Below are positions 10,734 through 19,494 of a stretch of 64,000 nt of DNA, in pieces. Under the pieces are notes generated by a model that saw only the letters and a list, made by a program, of their open reading frames with translations, was not told where the DNA came from and searched no databases. The DNA comes from Bacteroidota bacterium (GTDB lineage: Bacteria > Bacteroidota > Bacteroidia > 2-12-FULL-35-15). The stretch covers positions 992,001-1,056,000 of the forward strand of contig JADKIU010000001.1 of the NCBI GenBank assembly GCA_016722565.1. The letters are read 5' to 3'. Each line of letters starts with the position of its first letter. The first letter of the stretch is position 1. Position numbers and translations under genes: made by a program.

Positions 10734-11048
10734 ATGGAAGATCAAAATCAAAACAATCAATTGAATATTGAGTTGAGCGAAGAAATCGCAGAAGGAATTT
10801 ATTCAAACCTTGCTATTATCACACATTCGAATTCTGAATTTGTTGTGGACTTTATCAAAATGATGCCCGGTGTGCCGAAAGCGAAAGTGAAGTCGCGTAT
10901 CGTATTAACGCCTCAACATGCGAAGCGTTTGATGAAAGCCCTGAAAGATAATATTTCAAAGTTTGAACAAACACACGGTGCCATTAAGGATACGGATATG
11001 CCAAATGTATTGCCGATGAACTTCGGTGGGCCAACAGCGCAAGCTTAA
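10734..11048 (+). CDS. DUF3467 domain protein
   Basis: This 104-residue acidic protein is recognised as the DUF3467 family by its central pattern SNLAIITHSNSEFVVDF and the following MMPGVPKAKVKSRIVLTPQHAK. The function is unknown. In Bacteroidota the family is commonly found immediately downstream of rpoC, as here. A strong terminator lies between the two genes, so expression needs read-through or a promoter of its own in the short spacer. Confidence 0.85.
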   Translation: MEDQNQNNQLNIELSEEIAEGIYSNLAIITHSNSEFVVDFIKMMPGVPKAKVKSRIVLTPQHAKRLMKALKDNISKFEQTHGAIKDTDMPNVLPMNFGGPTAQA

Positions 11049-11052
11049 AATT

Positions 11053-11155
11053 AGTCCAAAGTTTAAAGTTGAAAAGTTTAAAGTTGTGTTTCACTTCACC
11101 GATTGCTTGCTACATGCAAAAAAACTTTGGACTTTGAACTTTCTGACTTTGAACT
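11053..11155. repeat. low-complexity AACTTT/AAAGTT inverted repeat
   Basis: Two blocks of repeated TTTAAAGTT-type words (11053-11086) and their approximate complements built on ACTTTGAACTTT (11124-11155) flank a 37-base unrelated core. A shorter stretch of the same words lies upstream of rpoC (about 6314-6336). It looks like a dispersed intergenic palindrome; it fills most of the 207-base gap before the C1 peptidase gene. Confidence 0.5.
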
Positions 11156-11255
11156 ATTCTGCCGATAATGTTTGTTATCAACCACTCATCATAAATTGAA
11201 CAACATGGTTGCATTTAAATCGTAAATTAGTTAAGTAAAAACAAAATCTCTCAAA

Positions 11256-12409
11256 ATGAATATTAAAAAACAAATTATTCTTGGATTAGCACTTATGACA
11301 GCTGATTTAGCGGTTGCACAAACCCTTACCAACAAGAAAGACGGTAATTATAAATTTACTGTAGTTAAAAATCTCGAAGCAACGGAAGTTCAAAACCAAG
11401 CGCAATCCAGCACTTGCTGGTCGTTTTCATCACTTTCTTTCTTTGAATCCGAATTGATTCGCATGGGAAAACCAAAGGTGAATCTATCTGAAATGTTTGT
11501 CGTGCGTACCGCATATATGGCAAAAGCAGATAAATATGTTAGGATGCACGGCTTAATCAACTTCGGACCTGGAGGTGCTTTTCATGATGTTGCCTATGTA
11601 ATCAAAAATTACGGATTGATGCCACAATCGGCTTACACCGGATTTGTGAATGGTGATAAAGAAATTAATCACAGTGAAATGGACAATATGCTAAAAGCGC
11701 AAGTGGATGTTGTTTCGAAAGCAAATAAAATTTCTCCTAGCTGGCCTGCTGCTGTTAATGCTACGTTGGATGCTTATTTGGGAAAAGCGCCTGAAAAATT
11801 TGATTACAATGGAAAACAATATGATCCGAAATCATTCGCTGCTTCATTGGGTTTGAGTATGGATAATTACGTTGAAATTACTTCTTTCACTCACCACCCG
11901 TATTACACAAAATTTGCAATCGAAGTACAAGACAATTGGATGTGGGATGAAGTATACAATGTGCAATTGAACGAAATGATTGATGTGATTGATAATTCTA
12001 TTATGAATGGCTACTCTGTTGCATGGGGCGCTGATGTGAGTGAAAAGGTTTTTCATTTAAAAATGGTGTAGCGATTGTTCCGAATGTGGAATGGAGTGAT
12101 GTGAAGAAAGAAAAAATTGATTCTGTGATTTTAAATCCCGGAAAGCAAATGGAAATCACTGCTGAAATTCGTCAGAAAGCATTTGATAACTATGAAACTC
12201 AAGATGATCATGGAATGCACATTGTTGGAATTGTAAAAGATCAAAACGGTGTTAAATATTACATCGTAAAAAATTCATGGGGCGTAAAAAACAATGATTG
12301 TGATGGTTTCTTTTATGTATCTGAATCGTATGTTAAATACAAAACAATTGATATTATGGTGCATAAAGACGCTGTAAAAAAGGAGCTAGCCAAAAAATTA
12401 GGGTTCTAG
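11256..12409 (+). CDS. secreted C1-family cysteine peptidase, PepC/bleomycin hydrolase-like (frameshifted)
   Basis: The product is an exported papain-fold peptidase. A signal peptide ends near AVAQ (residue 22). The catalytic cysteine (Cys54) is in QSSTCWSFSS, the histidine in DHGMHIVG and the asparagine in VKNSWG. The histidine and asparagine are in a different frame from the cysteine. The first frame ends at 12071 and the second is open from 12086. Adding one G to the GG at 12047-12048 makes one 384-residue protein, the expected length for this family in Bacteroidota. I infer a sequence error, though a real pseudogene cannot be excluded for this non-essential gene. Confidence 0.85.
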
Positions 12410-12443
12410 TTTTGCTATATTAGCTTTTAGAAAGCTTTAAAAT

Positions 12444-12488
12444 GAAGAAAGTCCTGCCAGAATATTCGGGCAAGACTTTCTTCGTTTT
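12444..12488 (+). terminator. terminator after the C1 peptidase gene
   Basis: A 10-pair stem GAAGAAAGTC/GACTTTCTTC, continued by four further pairs after one mismatch, is followed by GTTTT. It stands between this gene and the convergent YceI gene. Confidence 0.7.
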
Positions 12489-12519
12489 AGGAATAAATTT
12501 GAAAGAAGAGTAAGTGAAA

Positions 12520-13083
12520 TTATTTCCTACTGGTATATACCGTAATCTTTACAATTAAATCTTTTGCCATAATTACACTGGATGATCCGACTCCGAAATC
12601 CAGGCGATTTATTTTTAATGTTCCTATAAAACTTGCTTTGTTATCTTTTTCAGAATAGGTAAAGGGTAAATCTACTTCTTTTGATTTGCCTTTCATTGTT
12701 AAGGTGCATTTCGCAACGAACTGATTGTCACCAATTTTGGATATTTTGTTTGTTACAATAGAAATTTCAGGAAATTTTTCGGCATTAAAGTATTCGGATT
12801 TTTTAAGGTGATTATCCCTCATCTCTATCCCCGTTTTTATGGTTTTTACAGCAATTTTAGCCTCAATTTTGCTGGTGGGCAGAGCGAGAGGGTTAAAGTT
12901 TATTGTAGCCGTAAGTCCTGTGAAATTACCGGTTACTAGCGCCTTTGCATTTTTAATTTCGAAAACAACAGCCGAGGAGTTCACCACCCAATTGTTACTT
13001 TGTGAGCGTAAAGTCAGCGTAAACATTAAACTTACAATGAAAAGTAGGGTTGATTTTTGGATACAATTTTTAATTCGATTCAT
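12520..13083 (-). CDS. YceI-family secreted protein
   Basis: The 187-residue product has an N-terminal signal peptide (about residues 1-28) followed by a YceI domain, an eight-stranded lipocalin-like barrel that binds isoprenoid-type ligands in characterised members. Family features include the repeated beta strands with IEAKIAVKTIKTGIEMRDNH and the DFGVGSS stretch near the C-terminus. It is periplasmic or secreted; the ligand is unknown. It is convergent with the C1 peptidase gene. Confidence 0.9.
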   Translation of the reverse strand: MNRIKNCIQKSTLLFIVSLMFTLTLRSQSNNWVVNSSAVVFEIKNAKALVTGNFTGLTATINFNPLALPTSKIEAKIAVKTIKTGIEMRDNHLKKSEYFNAEKFPEISIVTNKISKIGDNQFVAKCTLTMKGKSKEVDLPFTYSEKDNKASFIGTLKINRLDFGVGSSSVIMAKDLIVKITVYTSRK

Positions 13084-13223
13084 GGTAATATATTCAAGTA
13101 GTTTTACAATAATTACAAGGCATTTGCTGAGAAATCTAGCAAAATTTCTAGCTCTAATTTAACGTATTTATTTAATTGTTTGTACATTTATGTGAACTAT
13201 ATTATATTCCTATCTTTTAGAAG

Positions 13224-14615
13224 ATGTTTTCATTACGTTTTATATTCATTTATAGTATTCTAAGTTTTACAGTGCTTGGTTTTTCGCAGTCTAACCACGC
13301 TGATTCTACAATTCAGTTAAATAATTTAATAAAGGAATTGGATAATTGCAAAGATGATACCGTTCGTTTAAATAAGTTGTTTCAAATACACTATTATCAA
13401 CAATCTCTTATAGGTGAATTAAATGAAACAAGCATTTCAAAATTCAATACCAAGTATACAAAACAAGCGATTGCCTTGGCTAGAGATTTGAAAAAGTTTG
13501 ATACGTTAAAGTCTTTGACAATTGACTTGGGTTATATTTTTGATTTGGATAAGAATTTTGATTCGTCCTTTGTATATTATAATGAATGTCTCAATGTTTT
13601 TGAGGCAACAAACAATTTTCAACTGACCTATTCAATTACACAAAACATATTATATAACAATAGTATGTTGCAAAGTATCATCGCTGAAAACAACAAAAAG
13701 GTTTTAGAACAAAGGAATAAAATAGAAAAGATGACCTATTTTATTTTAGCAGCCGTGCTATTGTTTACAGCGTTTTTGGTGTTCTTTTTAGTGAAGATAA
13801 AACGCAATAATTCATTACTTACCTTGCAAAAGGATCAGATAGAAATGAGTAAAGCAGAAATTGATAGCAGTATCGATTATGCTCAAAATATTCAACACGC
13901 AGTATTGTCTAATGAAATAAAGCTCCAAAAATTAATCCCTAATTCTTTTGTTTTATTTATCCCCAGGGATAAAGTAAGCGGTGATTTTTTGTGGTCTTAT
14001 AAATTGGGAGATGATATTTATCTTGCAGTAGCGGATTGTACAGGGCATGGAGTGCCAGGTGCATTGCTTTCCATTGTTGGTCACTTTCTATTTGATTCCA
14101 TTGTAGCAACGATAAATGAGAAGTCCCCTGCAAAAATATTAGAAATGCTGCATCAATCCATTGTTAAATCTCTTGATCAAGATGTAGTAGGTCATAAACA
14201 CAACCATGATGGTATGGATGTCGGATTAATAAAATTAAACTTAATTACTAATAAGTTAGTTTATGCTGGTGCTCACCGATCATTGTATCATTTTAGAGAT
14301 GAAAATATATCAGAGTTGAAAGGAACGCGCAGACCAGTTGGTGGTACTCAAATAGAGTATGAAAAATCATTTTTAGATCACGAAATGGAACTTCAAAAGG
14401 GTGATTTAGTATATTGTTATTCGGATGGATACCAAGATCAAATAGGTGGACCTAAGAATAAAAAATTCATGAATAAAAATTTACTTTCACTCATAAAAAG
14501 TAATTGTAATAATGATTTATCAGTACAAAAAGAAGTTTTAGAAACGACTTTTAATAATTATAAAAAAGGTATTAGTCAAATGGATGATGTTCTGATGGTA
14601 GGAATTAGAATATAA
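13224..14615 (+). CDS. membrane-anchored SpoIIE/RsbU-type PP2C phosphatase
   Basis: The 463-residue protein has a signal peptide (1-22), a helical TPR-like sensor region (about 25-160), one transmembrane segment (about 170-192), and a cytoplasmic SpoIIE phosphatase domain. Metal-binding motifs are visible: DKVSGDFLW, ADCTGHGVPGALLS, HDGMDVGL, YSDGYQDQ and MDDVLMVG. Such proteins dephosphorylate anti-sigma-factor antagonists in partner-switching or other signalling; no partner gene is nearby. It is a paralogue of the phosphatase at 18318-19382. The periplasmic part is shorter than in many TPR-SpoIIE proteins. Confidence 0.9.
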   Translation: MFSLRFIFIYSILSFTVLGFSQSNHADSTIQLNNLIKELDNCKDDTVRLNKLFQIHYYQQSLIGELNETSISKFNTKYTKQAIALARDLKKFDTLKSLTIDLGYIFDLDKNFDSSFVYYNECLNVFEATNNFQLTYSITQNILYNNSMLQSIIAENNKKVLEQRNKIEKMTYFILAAVLLFTAFLVFFLVKIKRNNSLLTLQKDQIEMSKAEIDSSIDYAQNIQHAVLSNEIKLQKLIPNSFVLFIPRDKVSGDFLWSYKLGDDIYLAVADCTGHGVPGALLSIVGHFLFDSIVATINEKSPAKILEMLHQSIVKSLDQDVVGHKHNHDGMDVGLIKLNLITNKLVYAGAHRSLYHFRDENISELKGTRRPVGGTQIEYEKSFLDHEMELQKGDLVYCYSDGYQDQIGGPKNKKFMNKNLLSLIKSNCNNDLSVQKEVLETTFNNYKKGISQMDDVLMVGIRI

Positions 14616-14656
14616 AAGACATTTTTTTTATGTTTTCGAAAATTGTTACGCTTGTT

Positions 14657-15496
14657 CTATTTTACAATTTTCCCGTTCTCAAAGGAAACGATGAATGCTC
14701 CTTGAAAACCTTTTTCAATCATCTCTTTTTTGCGTTTTAATGCATCTTCATACGCAGAAAAATTACCACTGAAGTATTTCGTGATGCCATTCTCTAATAC
14801 TACAACCGTTACTTCGGTTACTCCATCAATCTTTGGTTTTGATGAAAATGCGCCTATTTGAACACGGTACATCTTTCCTGCTGAAGTTGGCAATGCACTT
14901 GTCGGAACCTTCGCAAACGTTGTAGGTTGTGTGGGTGTTGTCGGAGTTTCTTTTTTAGGCTCAACCGGTGTCGTTTTAACAGGAGTGGTCGCAGGTGTTG
15001 TTGCTGCCGGTGTTGTTTTTGCCGGCTGTGTGGTAGTAGTTGGATTCGTAGTTGGAATTTCTTTTTTTACAGGAGGTGTAGCTGTACCAATGACAATGCT
15101 TGCCAAAGGAAAATCAAAAATTTTACGCTCGTTGTTATTGATGTATGATATTTTTGCCGGCAATTTTTTTGTTCCGGAAACACCACCGTTTATAGTTACT
15201 TTGTACTTGATGACAAATACCTCTTCTTTCGGAGGTGTAATCCAAACAATTTTTGCTCCGCCATCGGCAAAAGTAAATGTTCCACCTTGACTTTCTATTT
15301 CGCTAGCAACAAGGCCTTCCGGGATTTCCTGGAAAAATTTCATAAAATCTTTAATGGTTCCTTTATTCACGATTGTTTCAACGGTGAATTCAGTTCCCGG
15401 TAAAGCACTAGTCGGAATTTTTTGTGTTCCGGTAATGTTTTGTGCCGATAAGCCAACAGATAGGAAAAAAAGATAAAGGGTGAACAGTTTTGACAT
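14657..15496 (-). CDS. secreted SPOR-domain protein with Thr/Pro linker
   Basis: The 279-residue protein has a signal peptide cleaved near LSAQ (19), a beta-rich N-terminal domain (20-135), a long threonine/proline/lysine linker (about 140-205) and a C-terminal domain starting MYRVQIGAFSS that resembles SPOR. SPOR domains bind denuded septal peptidoglycan, so a cell-wall role is inferred. The N-terminal domain is not a family I can name. A -7 motif lies 23 bases upstream (15519-15526). Confidence 0.75.
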   Translation of the reverse strand: MSKLFTLYLFFLSVGLSAQNITGTQKIPTSALPGTEFTVETIVNKGTIKDFMKFFQEIPEGLVASEIESQGGTFTFADGGAKIVWITPPKEEVFVIKYKVTINGGVSGTKKLPAKISYINNNERKIFDFPLASIVIGTATPPVKKEIPTTNPTTTTQPAKTTPAATTPATTPVKTTPVEPKKETPTTPTQPTTFAKVPTSALPTSAGKMYRVQIGAFSSKPKIDGVTEVTVVVLENGITKYFSGNFSAYEDALKRKKEMIEKGFQGAFIVSFENGKIVK

Positions 15497-15518
15497 TATT
15501 GATAAAGCTTAGAGACTA

Positions 15519-15526
15519 CAAATTTA
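15519..15526 (-). promoter_or_regulatory. TANNTTTG -7 element for the SPOR gene
   Basis: On the minus strand the bases read TAAATTTG, a full match to the Bacteroidota -7 consensus, 23 bases before the ATG at 15496. I could not find a clear -33 TTTG. Confidence 0.5.
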
Positions 15527-15575
15527 ATTAAAAAACCTTAATTTGGTCTTCATAAATCGAGCCAATTCAAGCATT

Positions 15576-16775
15576 TTGATTAATTCACAACAAATACTAT
15601 CCGTAGAGCATGCTAGAGCCTTCATCCTCAAAAGTCAGGGCTTGATTCATCCCGATTTTGGGAAAGGTAAAGTAGCAGTAAAAAACGCCATTGAACACAT
15701 GGGTTATGTCCAAATTGACACCCTTTCGGTGGCTGCCCGTGCTCATCACCACACCCTTTGGAGTCGTTTGCCTGATTATAAAGAAAGCTATTTGAATGAA
15801 CTGCTTGAAAAGGATAAAGCCATCTTTGAATATTGGAGCCATGCAGCTTCTTATTTACCGATGAGCGATTATCGGTTTTCCTTGATTAGCAAAAAAACTT
15901 TTTCAGAAGGGAAATCGCATTGGTTCAATCAGGATAAAAAGATGAACAAGTATGTGTTGGACAGGATAAAAGCAGAAGGACCGCTTCAATCAAAAGATTT
16001 TGAATTTAAACGAAGTGGTCCGGGTAACTGGTATGAATGGAAGCCCGCTAAAAAAGCCTTAGAACAATTGTTTATGGAAGGGAAATTGATGGTGGCCAAA
16101 CGGCAAGGTTTTCAGAAAGTATACGATTTGACTGAGCGCGTATTACCTGCTCATGTAAATACGAATTTACCAACAGAAAAAGAGTTTGCAGAATATTTCA
16201 TTAGAAAAGCTATTCAGGCTAACGGAATAGTAGAGGAGAAGGAAATTTCTTACTTACGCAAAGGGCTCAAAGAACCAATAAATAAAGCGTTGAAGAGGTT
16301 GCTAAAAGACGGAAACGTGGTTGAAGTCAAATTAGAAGGTGACTCGAAAACACTTTTTGTTACAACAGAAAATCAGCTACAATCAATTAATGATTTCAAA
16401 ATTGAGAATACCATTCAGTTACTTTCTCCATTTGATAATGCAATTATTCAACGCAAAGGAACACAACGTTTTTTTGATTTTGATTATGTGATTGAATGCT
16501 ACGTCCCTGAACCCAAACGTAAATTCGGTTATTTCTGCCTTCCGGTTTTATATGGAGATCAATTTGTAGCCCGTTTTGATCCAAAGGCCGACAGAGCAGA
16601 AAAGGTTTTTTACATCAAACAAATGCATTTTGAAAAAGGATTTAAGCCGAATGAAAAATTTAACAAAGCATTTGCTGTTAAATTAAAAGCTTATGCTAGC
16701 TTTACAGGCTGTGATAAAGTTGTAATCGATAAAGCCGATAAAAAGTGGAAGAAGGAAATGTACCATTTTTTTTAA
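15576..16775 (+). CDS. YcaQ/AlkZ-type winged-helix DNA glycosylase family protein
   Basis: The roughly 399-residue product belongs to the YcaQ/AlkZ family (once DUF1006), tandem winged-helix DNA glycosylases that unhook interstrand crosslinks in studied members. The family's QxD-type motif is seen as YVQIDTLSV, and an HHHTLWSRLPDY segment follows. There is no ATG at the 5' end. The frame is open from TTG 15543, but I prefer TTG 15576, because a -7-like TTAATTTG (15538-15545) overlaps the earlier TTG and the family usually starts just before the LS-x-x-x-A-R segment. The true start is uncertain by about 11 codons. Confidence 0.8.
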   Translation: MINSQQILSVEHARAFILKSQGLIHPDFGKGKVAVKNAIEHMGYVQIDTLSVAARAHHHTLWSRLPDYKESYLNELLEKDKAIFEYWSHAASYLPMSDYRFSLISKKTFSEGKSHWFNQDKKMNKYVLDRIKAEGPLQSKDFEFKRSGPGNWYEWKPAKKALEQLFMEGKLMVAKRQGFQKVYDLTERVLPAHVNTNLPTEKEFAEYFIRKAIQANGIVEEKEISYLRKGLKEPINKALKRLLKDGNVVEVKLEGDSKTLFVTTENQLQSINDFKIENTIQLLSPFDNAIIQRKGTQRFFDFDYVIECYVPEPKRKFGYFCLPVLYGDQFVARFDPKADRAEKVFYIKQMHFEKGFKPNEKFNKAFAVKLKAYASFTGCDKVVIDKADKKWKKEMYHFF

Positions 16776-16785
16776 TAATTAAATC

Positions 16786-16821
16786 CGTTTTAATCCTTGT
16801 TTTCTGCGTCATCCGCGTTCC
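16786..16821. repeat. degenerate TCATCCGCGTTCC-type dispersed repeat
   Basis: The spacer before the next gene carries words CCGTTTTAATCC and TCTGCGTCATCCGCGTTCC. It resembles the short CGC-rich intergenic repeats found in many genomes and shares the CTGCG word with the CGCAGAG repeats at 23760-24750. It abuts the ATG at 16825. Confidence 0.4.
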
Positions 16822-16824
16822 AAT

Positions 16825-17190
16825 ATGTCAACTCAAACCATCATAAAAACAGAAACTGAAGTTGCTACCGAAACCATGGTGGCAGAGGAGGGGCAGACTA
16901 TTGTTCACTGCATCTGCAATCAGGAAGCGTTTTATAGAATTTGGCCAACCACCTTTTTGATTGAACATGGCACCGGGAAGGAAGCACGATTAATCACAGC
17001 TTTTAATGTTTCGTTTTATCCGCAATGGACACCAAAATCACCCGGACAAAAATTTACATTGATCTTTGAAGGATTGAGTAAAAATTGTGTGGTATTTGAT
17101 TTAAAAGAAATTATTCCTCAGGAAGGCGGCTTTGAAGTAAATGCGATTGTGAGAAATGAAACGGATGTGTATACCGTTTGGATTGATTAA
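16825..17190 (+). CDS. conserved hypothetical protein
   Basis: This 121-residue soluble protein has no signal peptide and no transmembrane segment. It is mostly beta-rich after a charged threonine/glutamate-rich start, and it contains aromatic stretches such as FYPQWTPKSPGQKF. I do not recognise a family. It is convergent with dinB, and the last four bases of the two genes overlap. Confidence 0.7.
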   Translation: MSTQTIIKTETEVATETMVAEEGQTIVHCICNQEAFYRIWPTTFLIEHGTGKEARLITAFNVSFYPQWTPKSPGQKFTLIFEGLSKNCVVFDLKEIIPQEGGFEVNAIVRNETDVYTVWID

Positions 17191-18272
17191 AACAATTCCA
17201 ATTGCCACTCATTTTTTTTCTTCACTATTCTCTCAGGTAGCTCCCCAAAGTTAGAAAGTGAAATTCCTAAGAGCCGTACTTTTTTATTTTCTGAATCCGA
17301 CTTTTTAAGTAATTCTTTCGCTGTATGGATAATTGTTTCAAAATCTCCAACGGCTTTACTGAATGAATGATTGCGGGTGATTTGTTGGAAGTTATGATAC
17401 TTGACTTTTAATGTAACCGTTCTTCCTTTTAGATTATACTTTTGTAACCGTGTAACAACCACTTCTGCAATTTTATCCAATTCTTCATTCATGGCTTCTA
17501 AGGTTGTTAAATCCTCCGCAAAGGTATCTTCTGCTCCCATGGATTTGGTTTCACGGTGTGGTTGCACCGCTCGGTTGTCAATCCCCCTCACAATTTTATA
17601 ATAAAATCGTCCTGGCTTTCCAAAAGAATGAACCAATTCTTCTTCTGTCATTTTTTTTAGATCAGCACCTTTGTGAATCCCCATGCCTTTCATTTTATCG
17701 GCTGTTACTTTTCCAACACCAAAGAATTTTTCTACGGGAAGTTTTTCCATAAACTCTTCAATCTTCTCAGGAGCAATAAATGTGAGGCCATCGGGTTTGT
17801 TCATGTCGGAAGCAATCTTTGCCACGAACTTGCTGCTGGAAACGCCTGCTGATGCAGTTAAATTTACTTCTTCTTTGATTGCAAGTTTTATTTGTTTGGC
17901 GATTTCAATGGCAGAAGTAATTCCTTTTTTATTTTCAGTTACATCCAAAAATGCTTCATCCAATGAAAGTGGTTCTATCAAATCTGTATACCGTTCAAAT
18001 ATTTCTCGAATTTTTTTTGATGCTTCTTTGTATGCCGCAAAGCGTGGGTAAACAAAAATTACATGCGGACAAAGTTGTAAGGCTTTTTTACTCGGCATCG
18101 CAGATCGGATTCCGAATTTTCGTGCTTCGTAACTGGCTGTTGCAACCACTCCGCCACGACCTTCTGGTTTCCCGCCAACTACAATCGGTTTTCCAACATA
18201 CTCCGGAAAGTCACGCTGTTCCACCGATGCATAAAAGGCATCCATATCGATATGAATTATTTTGCGAGACAT
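17187..18272 (-). CDS. dinB: DNA polymerase IV (Y family)
   Basis: This 361-residue translesion polymerase shows the Y-family motifs: IHIDMDAFYASVEQRD at the N-terminus (first catalytic Asp), YEARKFGIRSAMPS, and SLDEAFLDV near residue 105 with the paired Asp-Glu. The helix-hairpin-helix thumb follows (FFGVGKVTADKMKGMGI), then the little-finger domain. It ends in ELF, which may be a sliding-clamp-binding motif (QLELF). It overlaps the upstream convergent gene by four bases. Confidence 0.96.
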   Translation of the reverse strand: MSRKIIHIDMDAFYASVEQRDFPEYVGKPIVVGGKPEGRGGVVATASYEARKFGIRSAMPSKKALQLCPHVIFVYPRFAAYKEASKKIREIFERYTDLIEPLSLDEAFLDVTENKKGITSAIEIAKQIKLAIKEEVNLTASAGVSSSKFVAKIASDMNKPDGLTFIAPEKIEEFMEKLPVEKFFGVGKVTADKMKGMGIHKGADLKKMTEEELVHSFGKPGRFYYKIVRGIDNRAVQPHRETKSMGAEDTFAEDLTTLEAMNEELDKIAEVVVTRLQKYNLKGRTVTLKVKYHNFQQITRNHSFSKAVGDFETIIHTAKELLKKSDSENKKVRLLGISLSNFGELPERIVKKKNEWQLELF

Positions 18273-18317
18273 CTTACAGTATTACTTTATCTCCTTTTTC
18301 CTAGTCACCCAGCCACT

Positions 18318-19382
18318 TTAAACTCTAATTCCAATAATCAACACATCATCCACCTGTTCATTCTTCCCTTTCCAATCCATAAATGCTTTACAGATACTTT
18401 TTTCTTGCTCCGCCATCGATTGTTTGTTAATCGCAATTAACAATTCTTGAAATTTACTTGTTTTGAATTTTTTATTGTCTGCTCCACCAAATTGATCTAC
18501 AAATCCATCACTGAAAATATAAAAGCAATCTCCTTTTTTTAGTTGAACAGTATGGTTGGTGGGAGGTTCTACTTTGTTTTCTTCCAAGCTGCCCACCGTA
18601 AGCTTCGATCCTTTTATTGTGGTTAGTTTTCCGTCAGAAAGTATAAAAACCGGATTGTTCGCACCAGCATATTCCAGTGCATGCGTGTTCTTATCAAAGG
18701 TACACAAAGCCATATCCATGCCATCACGAATATCACTTCCTCTGTCTTGATGCAATACTTTTTTGATTATGGTATTCATGCTGTCCAATACTTTTGAAGG
18801 GTGCAGAATCCCCATTTCATTTACGGTTTGATTGATGGCGTTATGCCCAACGATACTTAGCAATGCTCCTGGAACGCCATGTCCTGTGCAATCAATGGCG
18901 GCAACCATAATTTTCGACTCGTGGTGCGATACCCAATAAAAATCGCCACTGACAATATCTTTGGGTTGATAGATGATGAAATGTTCAGGTAAAATAGAAT
19001 CAACTAAATCTTTTGGAGGAAGAATCGCATTTTGTAAACGTTTTGCATAATTGATACTGTCGGTTATGCTCTTGTTTTTCTCTTCAATAATTTCATTCTG
19101 TGATTTTAAAATTTTGTTGTTTTTTCTATTTGTTTGCAAAAGTTTAATTGCAATCAATGCAATGATGATAATTAATCCGGTCACTACAAAATACATATTC
19201 CGGTGCGCTTGTTTATAACAAACAAGTGTGTCTTCCCCCGAACCACTCATTACTTCCCATGGTGTGTGGTGATGCTCGGCCGAGGCTGTTGAGTCACTCA
19301 AAAAGCTTTGTGCAAAGTTTGTTGCGCTTACAAAGGTCAGAAACAAAAAAAGAAGAAGCGTTTTGAAAAGGAGTCTGTTCAT
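18318..19382 (-). CDS. membrane-anchored SpoIIE/RsbU-type PP2C phosphatase
   Basis: The 354-residue protein has a signal peptide, a short periplasmic segment (about 25-60), one transmembrane helix (about 65-85), a short coiled linker and a SpoIIE phosphatase domain with KDIVSGDFYW, DCTGHGVPGALLS, RDGMDMAL, SDGFVDQFGG and VDDVLIIG. It is a paralogue of the phosphatase at 13224-14615 but has almost no periplasmic sensor. It lies 45 bases upstream of dinB on the same strand. An imperfect -7 element (TACCTTTA) precedes it. Substrate unknown. Confidence 0.9.
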   Translation of the reverse strand: MNRLLFKTLLLFLFLTFVSATNFAQSFLSDSTASAEHHHTPWEVMSGSGEDTLVCYKQAHRNMYFVVTGLIIIIALIAIKLLQTNRKNNKILKSQNEIIEEKNKSITDSINYAKRLQNAILPPKDLVDSILPEHFIIYQPKDIVSGDFYWVSHHESKIMVAAIDCTGHGVPGALLSIVGHNAINQTVNEMGILHPSKVLDSMNTIIKKVLHQDRGSDIRDGMDMALCTFDKNTHALEYAGANNPVFILSDGKLTTIKGSKLTVGSLEENKVEPPTNHTVQLKKGDCFYIFSDGFVDQFGGADNKKFKTSKFQELLIAINKQSMAEQEKSICKAFMDWKGKNEQVDDVLIIGIRV

Positions 19383-19482
19383 GATTTAATTTTTGATATT
19401 TAAAGGTACTACTATTTTATTCCGATTAAAAATAGTTTTCAGAATACTAAAATTCTTGGCTATAATACGTTGGAACCTCCAC

Positions 19483-19490
19483 TAATTTTG
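19483..19490 (+). promoter_or_regulatory. TANNTTTG -7 element almost abutting the radical SAM start
   Basis: TAATTTTG ends four bases before the ATG at 19495. If it is used, transcription would start at or within a few bases of the start codon, giving a leaderless mRNA. No well-spaced -33 TTTG is visible. Confidence 0.4.
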
Positions 19491-19494
19491 TAAA

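Noticed and set aside
14927..15290. Two plus-strand frames within the SPOR gene
   Set aside because: They are shadows of the Thr/Pro-rich linker coding strand and have cysteine- or valine-rich low-complexity composition.
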